Below are positions 21,768 through 27,709 of a stretch of DNA of 27,709 nucleotides, one piece after another. The DNA is from Peptococcaceae bacterium. Lineage in GTDB: Bacteria > Bacillota > Peptococcia > Peptococcales > Peptococcaceae. How positions within the stretch are numbered: the stretch's first letter is position 1; each line of letters starts with the position of its first letter. The notes under the pieces were generated by a model. That model saw nothing but the letters and a program-made list of their open reading frames with translations, did no database searches and had not been told where the DNA came from. Location of the stretch: positions 1 to 27,709 of the forward strand of contig CAAEKP010000110.1 of the NCBI GenBank assembly GCA_900756555.1, in the 5' to 3' direction. The position numbers and the translations under genes were made by a program.

Positions 21768-24248
21768 TTATTTTACTGTTTCAATCGACTCTACAATGTT
21801 CATTCGTGCAATAGAGCGCAAAGGGATGGCTGTTGCCAATAAACAGGCGCCGATAGAAATGATTGCAGCTTGAAGAATGGATAGATAAGGAACAGCAACG
21901 AATTGTAAGCTATCTGTTGTTGCAGCATTTACAAACATCGTACAAATATATCCCAATATTCCTCCCACAACAGACGCAATAATTCCATAATAAGCTCCTT
22001 CCCACAAAAAGGTCTTATAAAGACTGTTTGCACTCATACCAATTGCTCGTTGCATACCAATTTCGGCAATACGAGTATGAATATTACTGTAAACTGTGTT
22101 AATGATGTTCAATACTCCAATAAGCCCGATAAAAAAGATTAGTCCCCAACATAGCATATTGATTTGCTGAAAACTTTCTTCAAGCTGCGCGGCAGTCTGC
22201 ATATAAGAAAGCCAATGGCTGCCCGGATTTTCTTTACACCAGCTGTCTAACCATGTTTCAAATTGCACATTATCCGCAGTTTGCTTTAAGGTTGGATAAA
22301 CTTCTGAATAGCAATTGTTGTCTGTCAATAAGTCATACATTTTATCATTCACAATAATCTGCACACCATTTACAAATCCGTCATTGTTAATTGAAACAGG
22401 AGCGTCAGCTATACCAATGATACGCAATTCATATCCGCTTACTGATATAGTATCGCCGTACTCAAAATTTGTGGTTTCTACCGCCTTTCCTTCAAAAGAA
22501 AATGGAATAGGATTCTTTACAATGCACGCTACACCAGAAATCAAGTCTGTTTTATCCTGTTCAGATAGCCCTGACACATAAGCGGACAGGCGAATATCAT
22601 CTATGCCTGCGATTTGAAATGATTCCCACGATTGCAATTCAAAGTCATGTTCAATCGGAATTTTACCGTTTTCGTCCTGCGTATAGACCGATAGTTTTGC
22701 TGTTGATAAATTTTCTACCATTTCGTTTTCGCGGATTTTATCTATACTTTCCGGTGCAATGCCGACTGTTTCGTTTGTAACTGCATAGTCGCCTAAACTC
22801 ATATCTTGTACCCCCCTGCTTGTATCAAGGAGCGATGTAAAGCTCTGCAAAGCTACAAAAACCGTAATACTCATAACTAACGAAAGAATGGTAATTACCG
22901 TTCTGCTACGTCCCCGTTTTAAGTTCAGCCTTGCATAATAGGCTTCAAAGTTGCGTATGTTTTTTGCTTTCCGTCCACGCCGCTTAATTTTTACAGGTTG
23001 CCCAGACATGGCAACTGTCGGAGAAACATGGGAAGCATATCGAGCCGCAGGAAAAGCTGCTAACATAGCAAACAGCAAAGTAATAAAAACACTTAAAAGA
23101 TAAACTAAATTATTATTTGAACTTGTATTGCTAATCATTGTGTTAAGCTCTGTGGTACTGTTTGCCATAAACAAATCAGGGTTCAACATACCTGTTGCTG
23201 CTATTAAAATGCCCTTTGCAGATAACATTCCAATCAATAACCCAACGGGAATACCAATACCGCATAAAATCAATAGTTGGAGCGAAACAACCTTGTAAAT
23301 CTGTCCCCGTGTACTGCCGATTGCCCGTAGTGTCCCATATTCCTTGATACGTTTTGTTACGGCTATTTTTAGGATATTGTAAATAACCAATCCGGCGGCA
23401 AATAGAACCAGTACGCCAACCATAATGCAGGCGAGTGTCATAAAAGAAAATCCAGTATTCATATCAGATGCTCCGGCCTCCTCATAAGAAATGCCGAGTG
23501 CATCCAATAAGACCCAGTTGTATTGCACATTTGATTTTTCAAGTCCAATTTCTTTCGTCAATTCGTCTATTATATTCTGAAACTGTGCTGTATCTTTTGT
23601 TTTGAAATTGGTTGAATAAAGCAAATAGTCCTCTGGCAACAACGCGGAAGCCGTTCCCTCGCCTAATACCGCATCCAAAGTTCCCGTAGAGTAACCAATA
23701 TAGTTACTTTCCAATATACCGCAAACCGAAAAATCAGCAGAAAATGAGTATGGTGGTATTGTTCCGTTCATAAGGGATATTTCTGCCTGTAACGTGACTG
23801 TATCGCCAATACTAATATCTTCCCCAAGATATTGTAAGGCATTTTCGGGCAGCGCAATTTCAAAGGGAGAAGTGGGTAAACGTCCCTCTTTTATTTTGTT
23901 GATAGCAGGATAAGCGTCTAATGCGTTATCCAAATATTCACGCAGATACACAGTCAAACTGCTACCGTCGAGTTTGACAAATCCGACGTTAATCAAACTC
24001 CCCAATTCATAGAGCCGATTATCGTTTTTTAGGTGCAGCATCTGGTCTTCCGTTATTTGATGAAAGGTAGCATAACGGTCTCCGTTTAATGACGCAGCCT
24101 GTTCCGTCCGCATTGTTTGCAAAATGCCAAGAGATTGCCCGATAGCAGTTGTCATAATACTTGACAGAATAACTGCGATTAGGATAAGGGAAGCCATTAC
24201 TTTTTGTGTTTTTAGTTCTCTGAAAGCAAGTGATAAGTAAGATTTCAT
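21768..24248 (-). CDS. FtsX-family ABC transporter permease with duplicated domains
   Basis: 826-residue membrane protein built as two four-helix FtsX units. Unit 1: helix about 17-40, a large extracytoplasmic domain (about 45-262), then three helices (about 268-293, 318-345, 383-405). Unit 2: amphipathic ARLNLKRGRSRT, helix about 448-472, second extracytoplasmic domain (about 475-695), then three helices (about 698-720, 748-770, 785-810). This is the layout of MacB/BceB-like mechanotransmission ABC systems that expel or counter peptides and antibiotics rather than import. It overlaps the ATPase gene by 4 bp (ATGA) with GGAGGTGAG upstream. Adjacent sensor and regulator genes suggest inducible resistance or immunity; substrate unknown. 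Confidence 0.88.
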   Translation of the reverse strand: MKSYLSLAFRELKTQKVMASLILIAVILSSIMTTAIGQSLGILQTMRTEQAASLNGDRYATFHQITEDQMLHLKNDNRLYELGSLINVGFVKLDGSSLTVYLREYLDNALDAYPAINKIKEGRLPTSPFEIALPENALQYLGEDISIGDTVTLQAEISLMNGTIPPYSFSADFSVCGILESNYIGYSTGTLDAVLGEGTASALLPEDYLLYSTNFKTKDTAQFQNIIDELTKEIGLEKSNVQYNWVLLDALGISYEEAGASDMNTGFSFMTLACIMVGVLVLFAAGLVIYNILKIAVTKRIKEYGTLRAIGSTRGQIYKVVSLQLLILCGIGIPVGLLIGMLSAKGILIAATGMLNPDLFMANSTTELNTMISNTSSNNNLVYLLSVFITLLFAMLAAFPAARYASHVSPTVAMSGQPVKIKRRGRKAKNIRNFEAYYARLNLKRGRSRTVITILSLVMSITVFVALQSFTSLLDTSRGVQDMSLGDYAVTNETVGIAPESIDKIRENEMVENLSTAKLSVYTQDENGKIPIEHDFELQSWESFQIAGIDDIRLSAYVSGLSEQDKTDLISGVACIVKNPIPFSFEGKAVETTNFEYGDTISVSGYELRIIGIADAPVSINNDGFVNGVQIIVNDKMYDLLTDNNCYSEVYPTLKQTADNVQFETWLDSWCKENPGSHWLSYMQTAAQLEESFQQINMLCWGLIFFIGLIGVLNIINTVYSNIHTRIAEIGMQRAIGMSANSLYKTFLWEGAYYGIIASVVGGILGYICTMFVNAATTDSLQFVAVPYLSILQAAIISIGACLLATAIPLRSIARMNIVESIETVK

Positions 24249-24919
24249 TGTACGCTCACCTCCGAAAGTTCCCCGTCAATGATTGTAAAGCGTCGGTTTG
24301 CCATTTCTGCAATGCGCGGGTCATGTGTAATAATAACAAGCGTCTTATTCATTTTCTCACGGATATTACAGAGCATTTTCATTACTTCACTGCCACTTTT
24401 GCTATCAAGGTTTCCAGTAGGTTCGTCGGCAAAGATAATGTCCGGCTTTGTAATCAAGGCACGCGCAATCGCTACACGCTGTTGTTGACCGCCGGAAAGC
24501 TCATGGGGTAAATGGGAAAGGCGATTTTCCAATCCCAAGAAAGACGATAATTTCTGTAGATACGATTCATCAATTTTCTGCTTACCTAAAAGCAAAGGCA
24601 TAATAATATTTTCACGGGCTGTCAAAACAGGAAGCAAATTGAATTGCTGAAAAATAAATCCTATTCTTTGGCGGCGAAAAGCGGATAACTTTCTATCGTT
24701 ACCGTTGTGAATATCGGTGCCACTATAAACCACGCTGCCGGACGAGGGCTTATCCAATCCGCTGATGATGTGCAGCAATGTACTTTTGCCACTGCCGGAC
24801 GGTCCCATAATCGAAATGAAATCGCCTTCAGATATTGTCATAGACACATTGCTAAGAGCAACGACTTGGCTCTCATTTGTTCCGTAGATTTTTGAAATAC
24901 CTTTCACTTGAATTTCCAT
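24245..24919 (-). CDS. ABC transporter ATP-binding protein, MacB/LolD-like
   Basis: 224-residue ATPase. Walker A GPSGSGKS (39-46), Q-loop (FQQFNLLP, Gln91/92), signature LSGGQ (141-145), Walker B IIFADEP (161-167), D-loop GNLDS and switch His199 are intact. The ADEPTGNLDS form is typical of LolD/MacB/BceA ATPases that partner FtsX permeases. Translation starts at an AAGGAG (24933-24928) buried in the hairpin at 24925-24955, so initiation may be regulated. First gene of the exporter operon; its stop overlaps the permease start. Confidence 0.93.
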   Translation of the reverse strand: MEIQVKGISKIYGTNESQVVALSNVSMTISEGDFISIMGPSGSGKSTLLHIISGLDKPSSGSVVYSGTDIHNGNDRKLSAFRRQRIGFIFQQFNLLPVLTARENIIMPLLLGKQKIDESYLQKLSSFLGLENRLSHLPHELSGGQQQRVAIARALITKPDIIFADEPTGNLDSKSGSEVMKMLCNIREKMNKTLVIITHDPRIAEMANRRFTIIDGELSEVSVQ

Positions 24920-24955
24920 AAAAAACTCTCCTTATCTGTTGATGATAAGGAGAGT
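24920..24955 (-). terminator. Terminator-like hairpin that also sequesters the ABC Shine-Dalgarno sequence
   Basis: On the minus strand ACTCTCCTTATC (24955-24944) pairs perfectly with GATAAGGAGAGT (24936-24925), and six Ts follow directly up to the ATG. The right arm contains the AAGGAG of the ATPase gene. Read-through RNA from the kinase gene would therefore be terminated or translationally closed. Confidence 0.65.
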
Positions 24956-24984
24956 ATATAGGGCAAATCTCAAAAATCCCTCAA
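24953..24984 (-). promoter_or_regulatory. Regulated promoter of the ABC operon with TTGAG direct repeats
   Basis: Minus strand: TTGAG (24984-24980), 6 nt, TTGAG (24973-24969), then ATTTGC and a -10 box TATACT (24958-24953). Repeat spacing is 11 bp, one helical turn, as for OmpR-family regulator sites. There is no good -35 box; the repeats overlap the -35 position. The same layout is found before the regulator gene. Confidence 0.6.
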
Positions 24985-24986
24985 GG

Positions 24987-26126
24987 TTACTGAATTTTTA
25001 ATGTTGCTGAAACAGTTGCACCGATTTTATTGTTCTTAATTGCTATACTGCCACCATGTCTTTGGCAAAGAAGATTACAAGTATATAAACCCATTCCAAA
25101 ATGTTCCGTATCGTTATTTCCTTTCTGAAATGGCTGTATGCCGTTTTTCATTAGTGACGTAGGGAAGCCGCAGCCGTCGTCTGTAACAGACAATTCAAAT
25201 ATCGTTTCATTTAATGAACAGAAAACATCAATACTCTGTGCTGCAAAACGTAGCGCGTTAGATATAAGATTTTCTGCAATCTGAAACAGTATAAACTTAT
25301 CTATCATAACAGTTTCGGAACAGGCAGTGGCACAAAAATTCATCTTGATGTTACTGTCTGCCCCAACAAAATGTATTGTATTTTTAAGTTCAGAAATAAG
25401 ACTGTCCCATTGAATGGTTTCTTGTTTGACAGGGATTTCTTCTAATCGCCCAATACTGCTCATGGTTTCTATATAACGCTCAATCCTGCCTGTATAACTT
25501 TCAATACGGGACAGGTTATCTACAATCTGTTCTGTGCTTCCAATTCCGTCTATAACACTTTTTTTTGCCAGTTTTGCAGAGCCTTTCAAAACAGTAACAG
25601 GATTTCGTAAATTATGTGAAAATGCAGCGTTTAACCTTTTTCGTTCCTCCGCTTGCCGCCACAATTCACGGTTGTTATCCAGTAAGGTTTTACGCATAGT
25701 TTCAAAGGCGGTACAAAGCTTCCCCAATTCATCCTGCGACTTTGCTTCAATCGTAAAATCAAGGTCATTCTCAATAATGAGAGAAGCTCCTTTTGTTAGC
25801 ACCGCTAAAGGCTCTTTTAGCTTCAAGTGATAGAACATAGAAACGGTTATAAGCAATGCAAATATATATATCAATATTGGCAGGATAATTTGAACAATAG
25901 AGATGATTTCAGCGATTGTTGCAGCCTGCTCTGTTGGTTCCGGCATTTGAGTCACTAATACTGGGGTAGTATGAACATCAATGACAACGCCGTTTGGAGC
26001 AAGTTGTGAACGTACAATTACGCACCCCCAAACAGAAAGAAATGACAGGATAAGAGCAATTGTGATATTGATAAACGCGATAGTAAATAGTGCTTTTTTT
26101 AAGTTCATTTGTTTTATCCGTTCCAT
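24987..26126 (-). CDS. HAMP-type sensor histidine kinase with an unusual H-box
   Basis: 379-residue membrane sensor. Transmembrane helix 1 (about 13-38), short extracytoplasmic segment (about 39-72), helix 2 (about 73-97), HAMP-like linker (98-150), dimerization/phosphoacceptor helix with His171 in FSHNLRNPVTVLKG, and the HATPase domain with N-box ENLISNALRF, G1 DDGCGFP and G2 GMGLYTC. The acidic residue normally following the His is Asn172. The start overlaps the regulator gene by 13 bp, so the two are translationally coupled. It probably senses an envelope or peptide stress that the ABC exporter relieves (inference from gene context). Confidence 0.88.
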   Translation of the reverse strand: MERIKQMNLKKALFTIAFINITIALILSFLSVWGCVIVRSQLAPNGVVIDVHTTPVLVTQMPEPTEQAATIAEIISIVQIILPILIYIFALLITVSMFYHLKLKEPLAVLTKGASLIIENDLDFTIEAKSQDELGKLCTAFETMRKTLLDNNRELWRQAEERKRLNAAFSHNLRNPVTVLKGSAKLAKKSVIDGIGSTEQIVDNLSRIESYTGRIERYIETMSSIGRLEEIPVKQETIQWDSLISELKNTIHFVGADSNIKMNFCATACSETVMIDKFILFQIAENLISNALRFAAQSIDVFCSLNETIFELSVTDDGCGFPTSLMKNGIQPFQKGNNDTEHFGMGLYTCNLLCQRHGGSIAIKNNKIGATVSATLKIQ

Positions 26127-26788
26127 TTATAGCCCACCCCCCAAACTGTTTCAATATAGCTGTGCATAGTTACGGCAGCAAATTTATTTCGTATTTTGCG
26201 AATATGCTCCATAATGGTGTCGTTGTTTCCGTCGCCCTCCAATCCCCAAACCTTTTCATAAATTCGTTCTCGATCAAATACTTGTCCTACATGAGTAGAA
26301 AGTAATTCCACAATATCAAACTCTTTCTTTGACAGGGTAATAGACTTCTGATTTATCGTGATTTCCCTTTTTGTGTAGTCAATTATCATATCGTCAAAGA
26401 AACGTAAAATAGATTGTTCTTGCTTTCGGTTTTCGCGTCTTAAATGGGCTGCAACTCTCGCACCCAGTTCATCAAGGTCAAATGGCTTCACAATATAATC
26501 ATCTGCACCGACAGAAAATCCCTTGATTTTATCAGATGTTTCAATCCGCGCTGTGAGAAAGAGAATGGGACAGGTAATATGTTCTCGAATATTTTGACAA
26601 ACGGTAAGCCCGTCCATATCCGGCATATTGATGTCAAGTAAAACAATGTCGGGGCTTTGCGCTAATTTTTTCATTGCTTCTGTTCCGCTGTGTGCAGTTA
26701 TCGTTCGATAGCCTGCCATTTCAAAATAATTTTGTACGACTGCAACAATACCCGGTTCATCATCAACAATTAAAATTTTATGGCTCAT
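26114..26788 (-). CDS. OmpR/PhoB-type response regulator
   Basis: 224-residue two-domain regulator. Receiver domain: Asp9/Asp10 acidic pocket (ILIVDDE), phosphoacceptor Asp52 (LLDINMPD), Thr79 switch (LFLTAR), Lys101 (DDYIVKPFD). The C-terminal winged helix (about 130-224) has the transactivation loop and the ending IETVWGVGYKW of the family. The ATG at 26788 is chosen for the AAAGGAGG site 7 bp upstream rather than the in-frame start six codons earlier. It is first in the operon with the kinase. Likely targets are its own promoter and the ABC promoter, which share TTGAG repeats. Confidence 0.94.
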   Translation of the reverse strand: MSHKILIVDDEPGIVAVVQNYFEMAGYRTITAHSGTEAMKKLAQSPDIVLLDINMPDMDGLTVCQNIREHITCPILFLTARIETSDKIKGFSVGADDYIVKPFDLDELGARVAAHLRRENRKQEQSILRFFDDMIIDYTKREITINQKSITLSKKEFDIVELLSTHVGQVFDRERIYEKVWGLEGDGNNDTIMEHIRKIRNKFAAVTMHSYIETVWGVGYKWNG

Positions 26789-26814
26789 GTCAAAACCTCC
26801 TTTCATAAAAACAA

Positions 26815-26846
26815 ATTATCTCATGCAAATCTCAATTATTTCTCAA
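26815..26846 (-). promoter_or_regulatory. Regulated promoter of the response regulator/kinase operon with TTGAG repeats
   Basis: Minus strand: TTGAG (26846-26842), 6 nt, TTGAG (26835-26831), 6 nt, ATGAG (26824-26820); -10 box GATAAT (26820-26815). The second TTGAG begins 15 bp before the -10, the same distance as at the ABC promoter, and TTGAGATTTGC is identical in both. The repeats overlap the 3' end of the excisionase-like gene. Confidence 0.6.
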
Positions 26847-27023
26847 CTTTCTATATTCTTTTCTACGTCCGTCAACAGGCTTTTCCGCGTCCTTTGGTAT
26901 AAGCCACATATAGCTGAATTTTGCAACTCCCTCTATACGATTATCTTCGCACAGCTTCTGCACCCGTCTTTCTGAAATGCCCCATTTTTTCGCCGCTTCG
27001 GAAGCGGAAATATACTCTAACAT
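26832..27023 (-). CDS. Excisionase-like helix-turn-helix protein
   Basis: 63-residue DNA-binding protein. YISASEAAKKWGISERRVQKLCEDNRI is a winged helix-turn-helix of the excisionase/MerR-like type, and the WLIPKDAEKP segment is a typical wing of small helix-turn-helix proteins in gut ICEs. The C-terminus is basic (GRRKEYRKLR). GAAAGGA lies upstream of the start. It has its own promoter (27058-27086) with a palindrome in the spacer, suggesting autoregulation or control by another element protein. Its stop codon lies inside the regulator promoter repeats. It could be a directionality factor or a regulator of the transfer genes to the right. Confidence 0.75.
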   Translation of the reverse strand: MLEYISASEAAKKWGISERRVQKLCEDNRIEGVAKFSYMWLIPKDAEKPVDGRRKEYRKLRNN

Positions 27024-27057
27024 TTTCGTTCACATCCTTTCAAAACCCAACAACATA

Positions 27058-27086
27058 ATTATATACGGAAGTCCGCATAATCGCAA
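27058..27086 (-). promoter_or_regulatory. Promoter of the excisionase-like gene with an operator-like palindrome
   Basis: Minus strand TTGCGA (27086-27081) and a perfect TATAAT (27063-27058) are 17 bp apart. The spacer holds CGGA-2 nt-TCCG (27066-27075), within a longer imperfect palindrome (27062-27079). Confidence 0.65.
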
Positions 27087-27292
27087 GAAACAGAATATGA
27101 ATTGATATTGAAATCTGCAATCTTGTTTTTTAGATTGTGGATTTTTCTTTTCTTCTTTTTTGGCATTTTGAAATTTTGTCCGTAGTAGGGAGTGAAACGG
27201 GAAATCTCAAACTTTTTTGAAAAACCTCTTTCAAAACTTCGTCAAAATCGCTCTGTGCGGTGTTGTAGGTAATGAGAGAAAAATCAGAGGGT

Positions 27293-27375
27293 TTGGGAAG
27301 CTTCCCAACAAGCAAAAATCGCCCGCTGTCGGCAGACAGAAAACGGACGATTTTACGGAAAGGGTACCCCTTTCC
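27293..27375. other. Palindrome cluster, candidate oriT or control region of the element
   Basis: Three structures in a row: the 16-bp perfect palindrome TTGGGAAGCTTCCCAA (27293-27308); AAAATCGCCCG/CGGACGATTTT (27315-27325, 27344-27354) enclosing a second hairpin CTGTC-GGCA-GACAG (27326-27339); and GGAAAGGG-TAC-CCCTTTCC (27357-27375). They lie between divergently oriented element genes, a usual site for an origin of transfer or regulatory region. The rest of 27087-27292 is AT-rich with a weak CAATCT/AGATTG hairpin (27118-27137) and no credible gene. Confidence 0.45.
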
Positions 27376-27428
27376 AATGCTTGCTATTCAGTTTTCACTT
27401 AGGCAAACTACGAAAGGACGGGAAAGGA

Positions 27429-27647
27429 ATGGAACGGAAACGAATTATCAAAGACGGTCAAATCGTCGTGAAAAATCCCCTGTATCAAGAACTTCCAAAG
27501 CGCGAAGTCGTTATCAAATCCGGCAGGACAAGCTATCGCTTTACAGGCAGTTATGACGGACAGAAATCATTGCCGAACAAGGTTTTACGGCTTATGGACC
27601 AGGATAATTTACAGAAAGATGATGACAATGGAAACAAAGATCGTTAA
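27429..27647 (+). CDS. Small element protein, possibly TnpW-like
   Basis: 72 residues: basic start MERKRIIKDGQIVVKNP, then a strand-rich core IKSGRTSYRFTGSYDG and a helical KSLPNKVLRLMDQDNLQ segment. The core (TSYRF, then an LxxKVLRLM helix) recalls the small transposon-encoded TnpW-type proteins of Clostridia elements, but the match is by memory and weak. The ATG at 27429 is chosen with AAAGGA (27413-27418) 10 bp upstream. The last codons and stop lie in the first copy of the 22-bp tandem repeat, so the C-terminus may vary with repeat number. First gene of a plus-strand element operon. Confidence 0.6.
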   Translation: MERKRIIKDGQIVVKNPLYQELPKREVVIKSGRTSYRFTGSYDGQKSLPNKVLRLMDQDNLQKDDDNGNKDR

Positions 27648-27693
27648 AAATGGAAACAAAGATCGTTAAAAATGGAAACAAAGATCGTTAAAA
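27628..27693 (+). repeat. Three tandem 22-bp direct repeats at a gene boundary
   Basis: Copies begin at 27628, 27650 and 27672, each starting ATGGAAACAAAG and continuing ATCGTTAAA. A partial fourth start (ATGG, 27693) follows. The unit is not a multiple of three and contains both a start codon and a frame-shifted stop. Too short and without spacers, so not a CRISPR. Confidence 0.85.
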
Positions 27694-27709
27694 TGGGAAT
27701 ATACAATCC
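27672..27709 (+). CDS. Start of an unknown element gene, cut by the window edge
   Basis: The ATG of the third repeat copy opens a frame (METKIVKMGIYN) that runs off the window. The ATGs of the first two copies hit stops after 13 codons. No Shine-Dalgarno sequence is directly upstream, which suggests coupling to the preceding gene or a start at the later ATG (27693). Too short to assign. Confidence 0.35.
   Translation, partial: METKIVKMGIYN

Larger units (their letters stand above)
20240..27709. mobile_element. Part of a Tn916/Tn1549-like integrative element with a two-component/ABC cargo (borders uncertain)
   Basis: The block after the typA terminator is visibly more AT-rich than the chromosome to its left. 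It carries an Orf7-like sigma factor, an Orf8-like helix-turn-helix protein, an excisionase-like protein and small element-type genes. A sensor/regulator plus FtsX-type ABC exporter is a frequent cargo of gut ICEs. The left border is somewhere in 20240-20420; the right end is outside. No integrase, relaxase or type IV secretion gene is visible here, so this is either one end of a larger ICE or a decayed or mobilizable derivative. Confidence 0.7.

Noticed and set aside
27628..27693. CRISPR array
   Set aside because: Repeats are directly tandem with no spacers and contain translation signals.

Overview
The window is bacterial chromosome with one horizontally acquired block. The housekeeping genes (Nif3-family protein, CorA, LonB-Lon-EngB, MenA, TypA), AGGAGG-type ribosome binding sites, sigma-A-like promoters and the lonB-lon-engB neighbourhood point to a Bacillota member. 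General appearance suggests an anaerobic gut Negativicutes (Acidaminococcaceae/Phascolarctobacterium type), but that is an impression and not proof. The block from about 20.25 kb to the right edge is visibly more AT-rich and carries genes typical of Tn916/Tn1549-like integrative conjugative elements (ICEs).

Layout. 1-919: 3' part of a Nif3-family gene. 920-1422: intergenic stretch with two repeat-derived pieces and a parS-like 16-mer. 1423-4171: NitT/TauT-type ABC importer (lipoprotein, ATPase, permease), split by a 133-bp palindromic repeat. 4193-6830: corA and lonB. 6827-7044: second copy of the repeat. 7093-8292 (minus strand): coiled-coil envelope protein and a 62-residue membrane protein. 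8578-11560: lon-engB. 11728-14192: polar amino-acid ABC importer whose binding protein is circularly permuted. 14302-14550: small unknown protein. 14660-16711 (minus): exported YtcJ-like amidohydrolase. 17039-17947 (minus): menA. 18279-20096: typA and its terminator.

Mobile block. Next to typA lie a 112-bp inverted-repeat element, four tandem 15-bp palindromic repeats and a series of large hairpins, with no integrase gene. Then, all on the minus strand, come an Orf8-like helix-turn-helix protein, an Orf7-like sigma factor, a 36-residue unknown peptide, an FtsX-type ABC exporter (permease and ATPase), a histidine kinase, an OmpR-type response regulator and an excisionase-like protein. A palindrome-rich segment (candidate oriT or control region) leads into plus-strand element genes, and the window ends in a 22-bp tandem repeat at the start of a gene.

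How the genes work together. The two-component system and ABC exporter form a sensing/resistance-like cargo module. Both of its promoters carry the same TTGAG-N6-TTGAG direct repeat at exactly the same distance from the -10 box. A terminator-like hairpin in front of the ABC genes buries their Shine-Dalgarno sequence and overlaps the ABC promoter, so the predicted ABC transcript would lack its left arm. The most novel-looking protein is the permuted binding protein at 11728-12555: lobe 2 and the C-terminal piece of lobe 1 come first, and the usual N-terminal half comes last.
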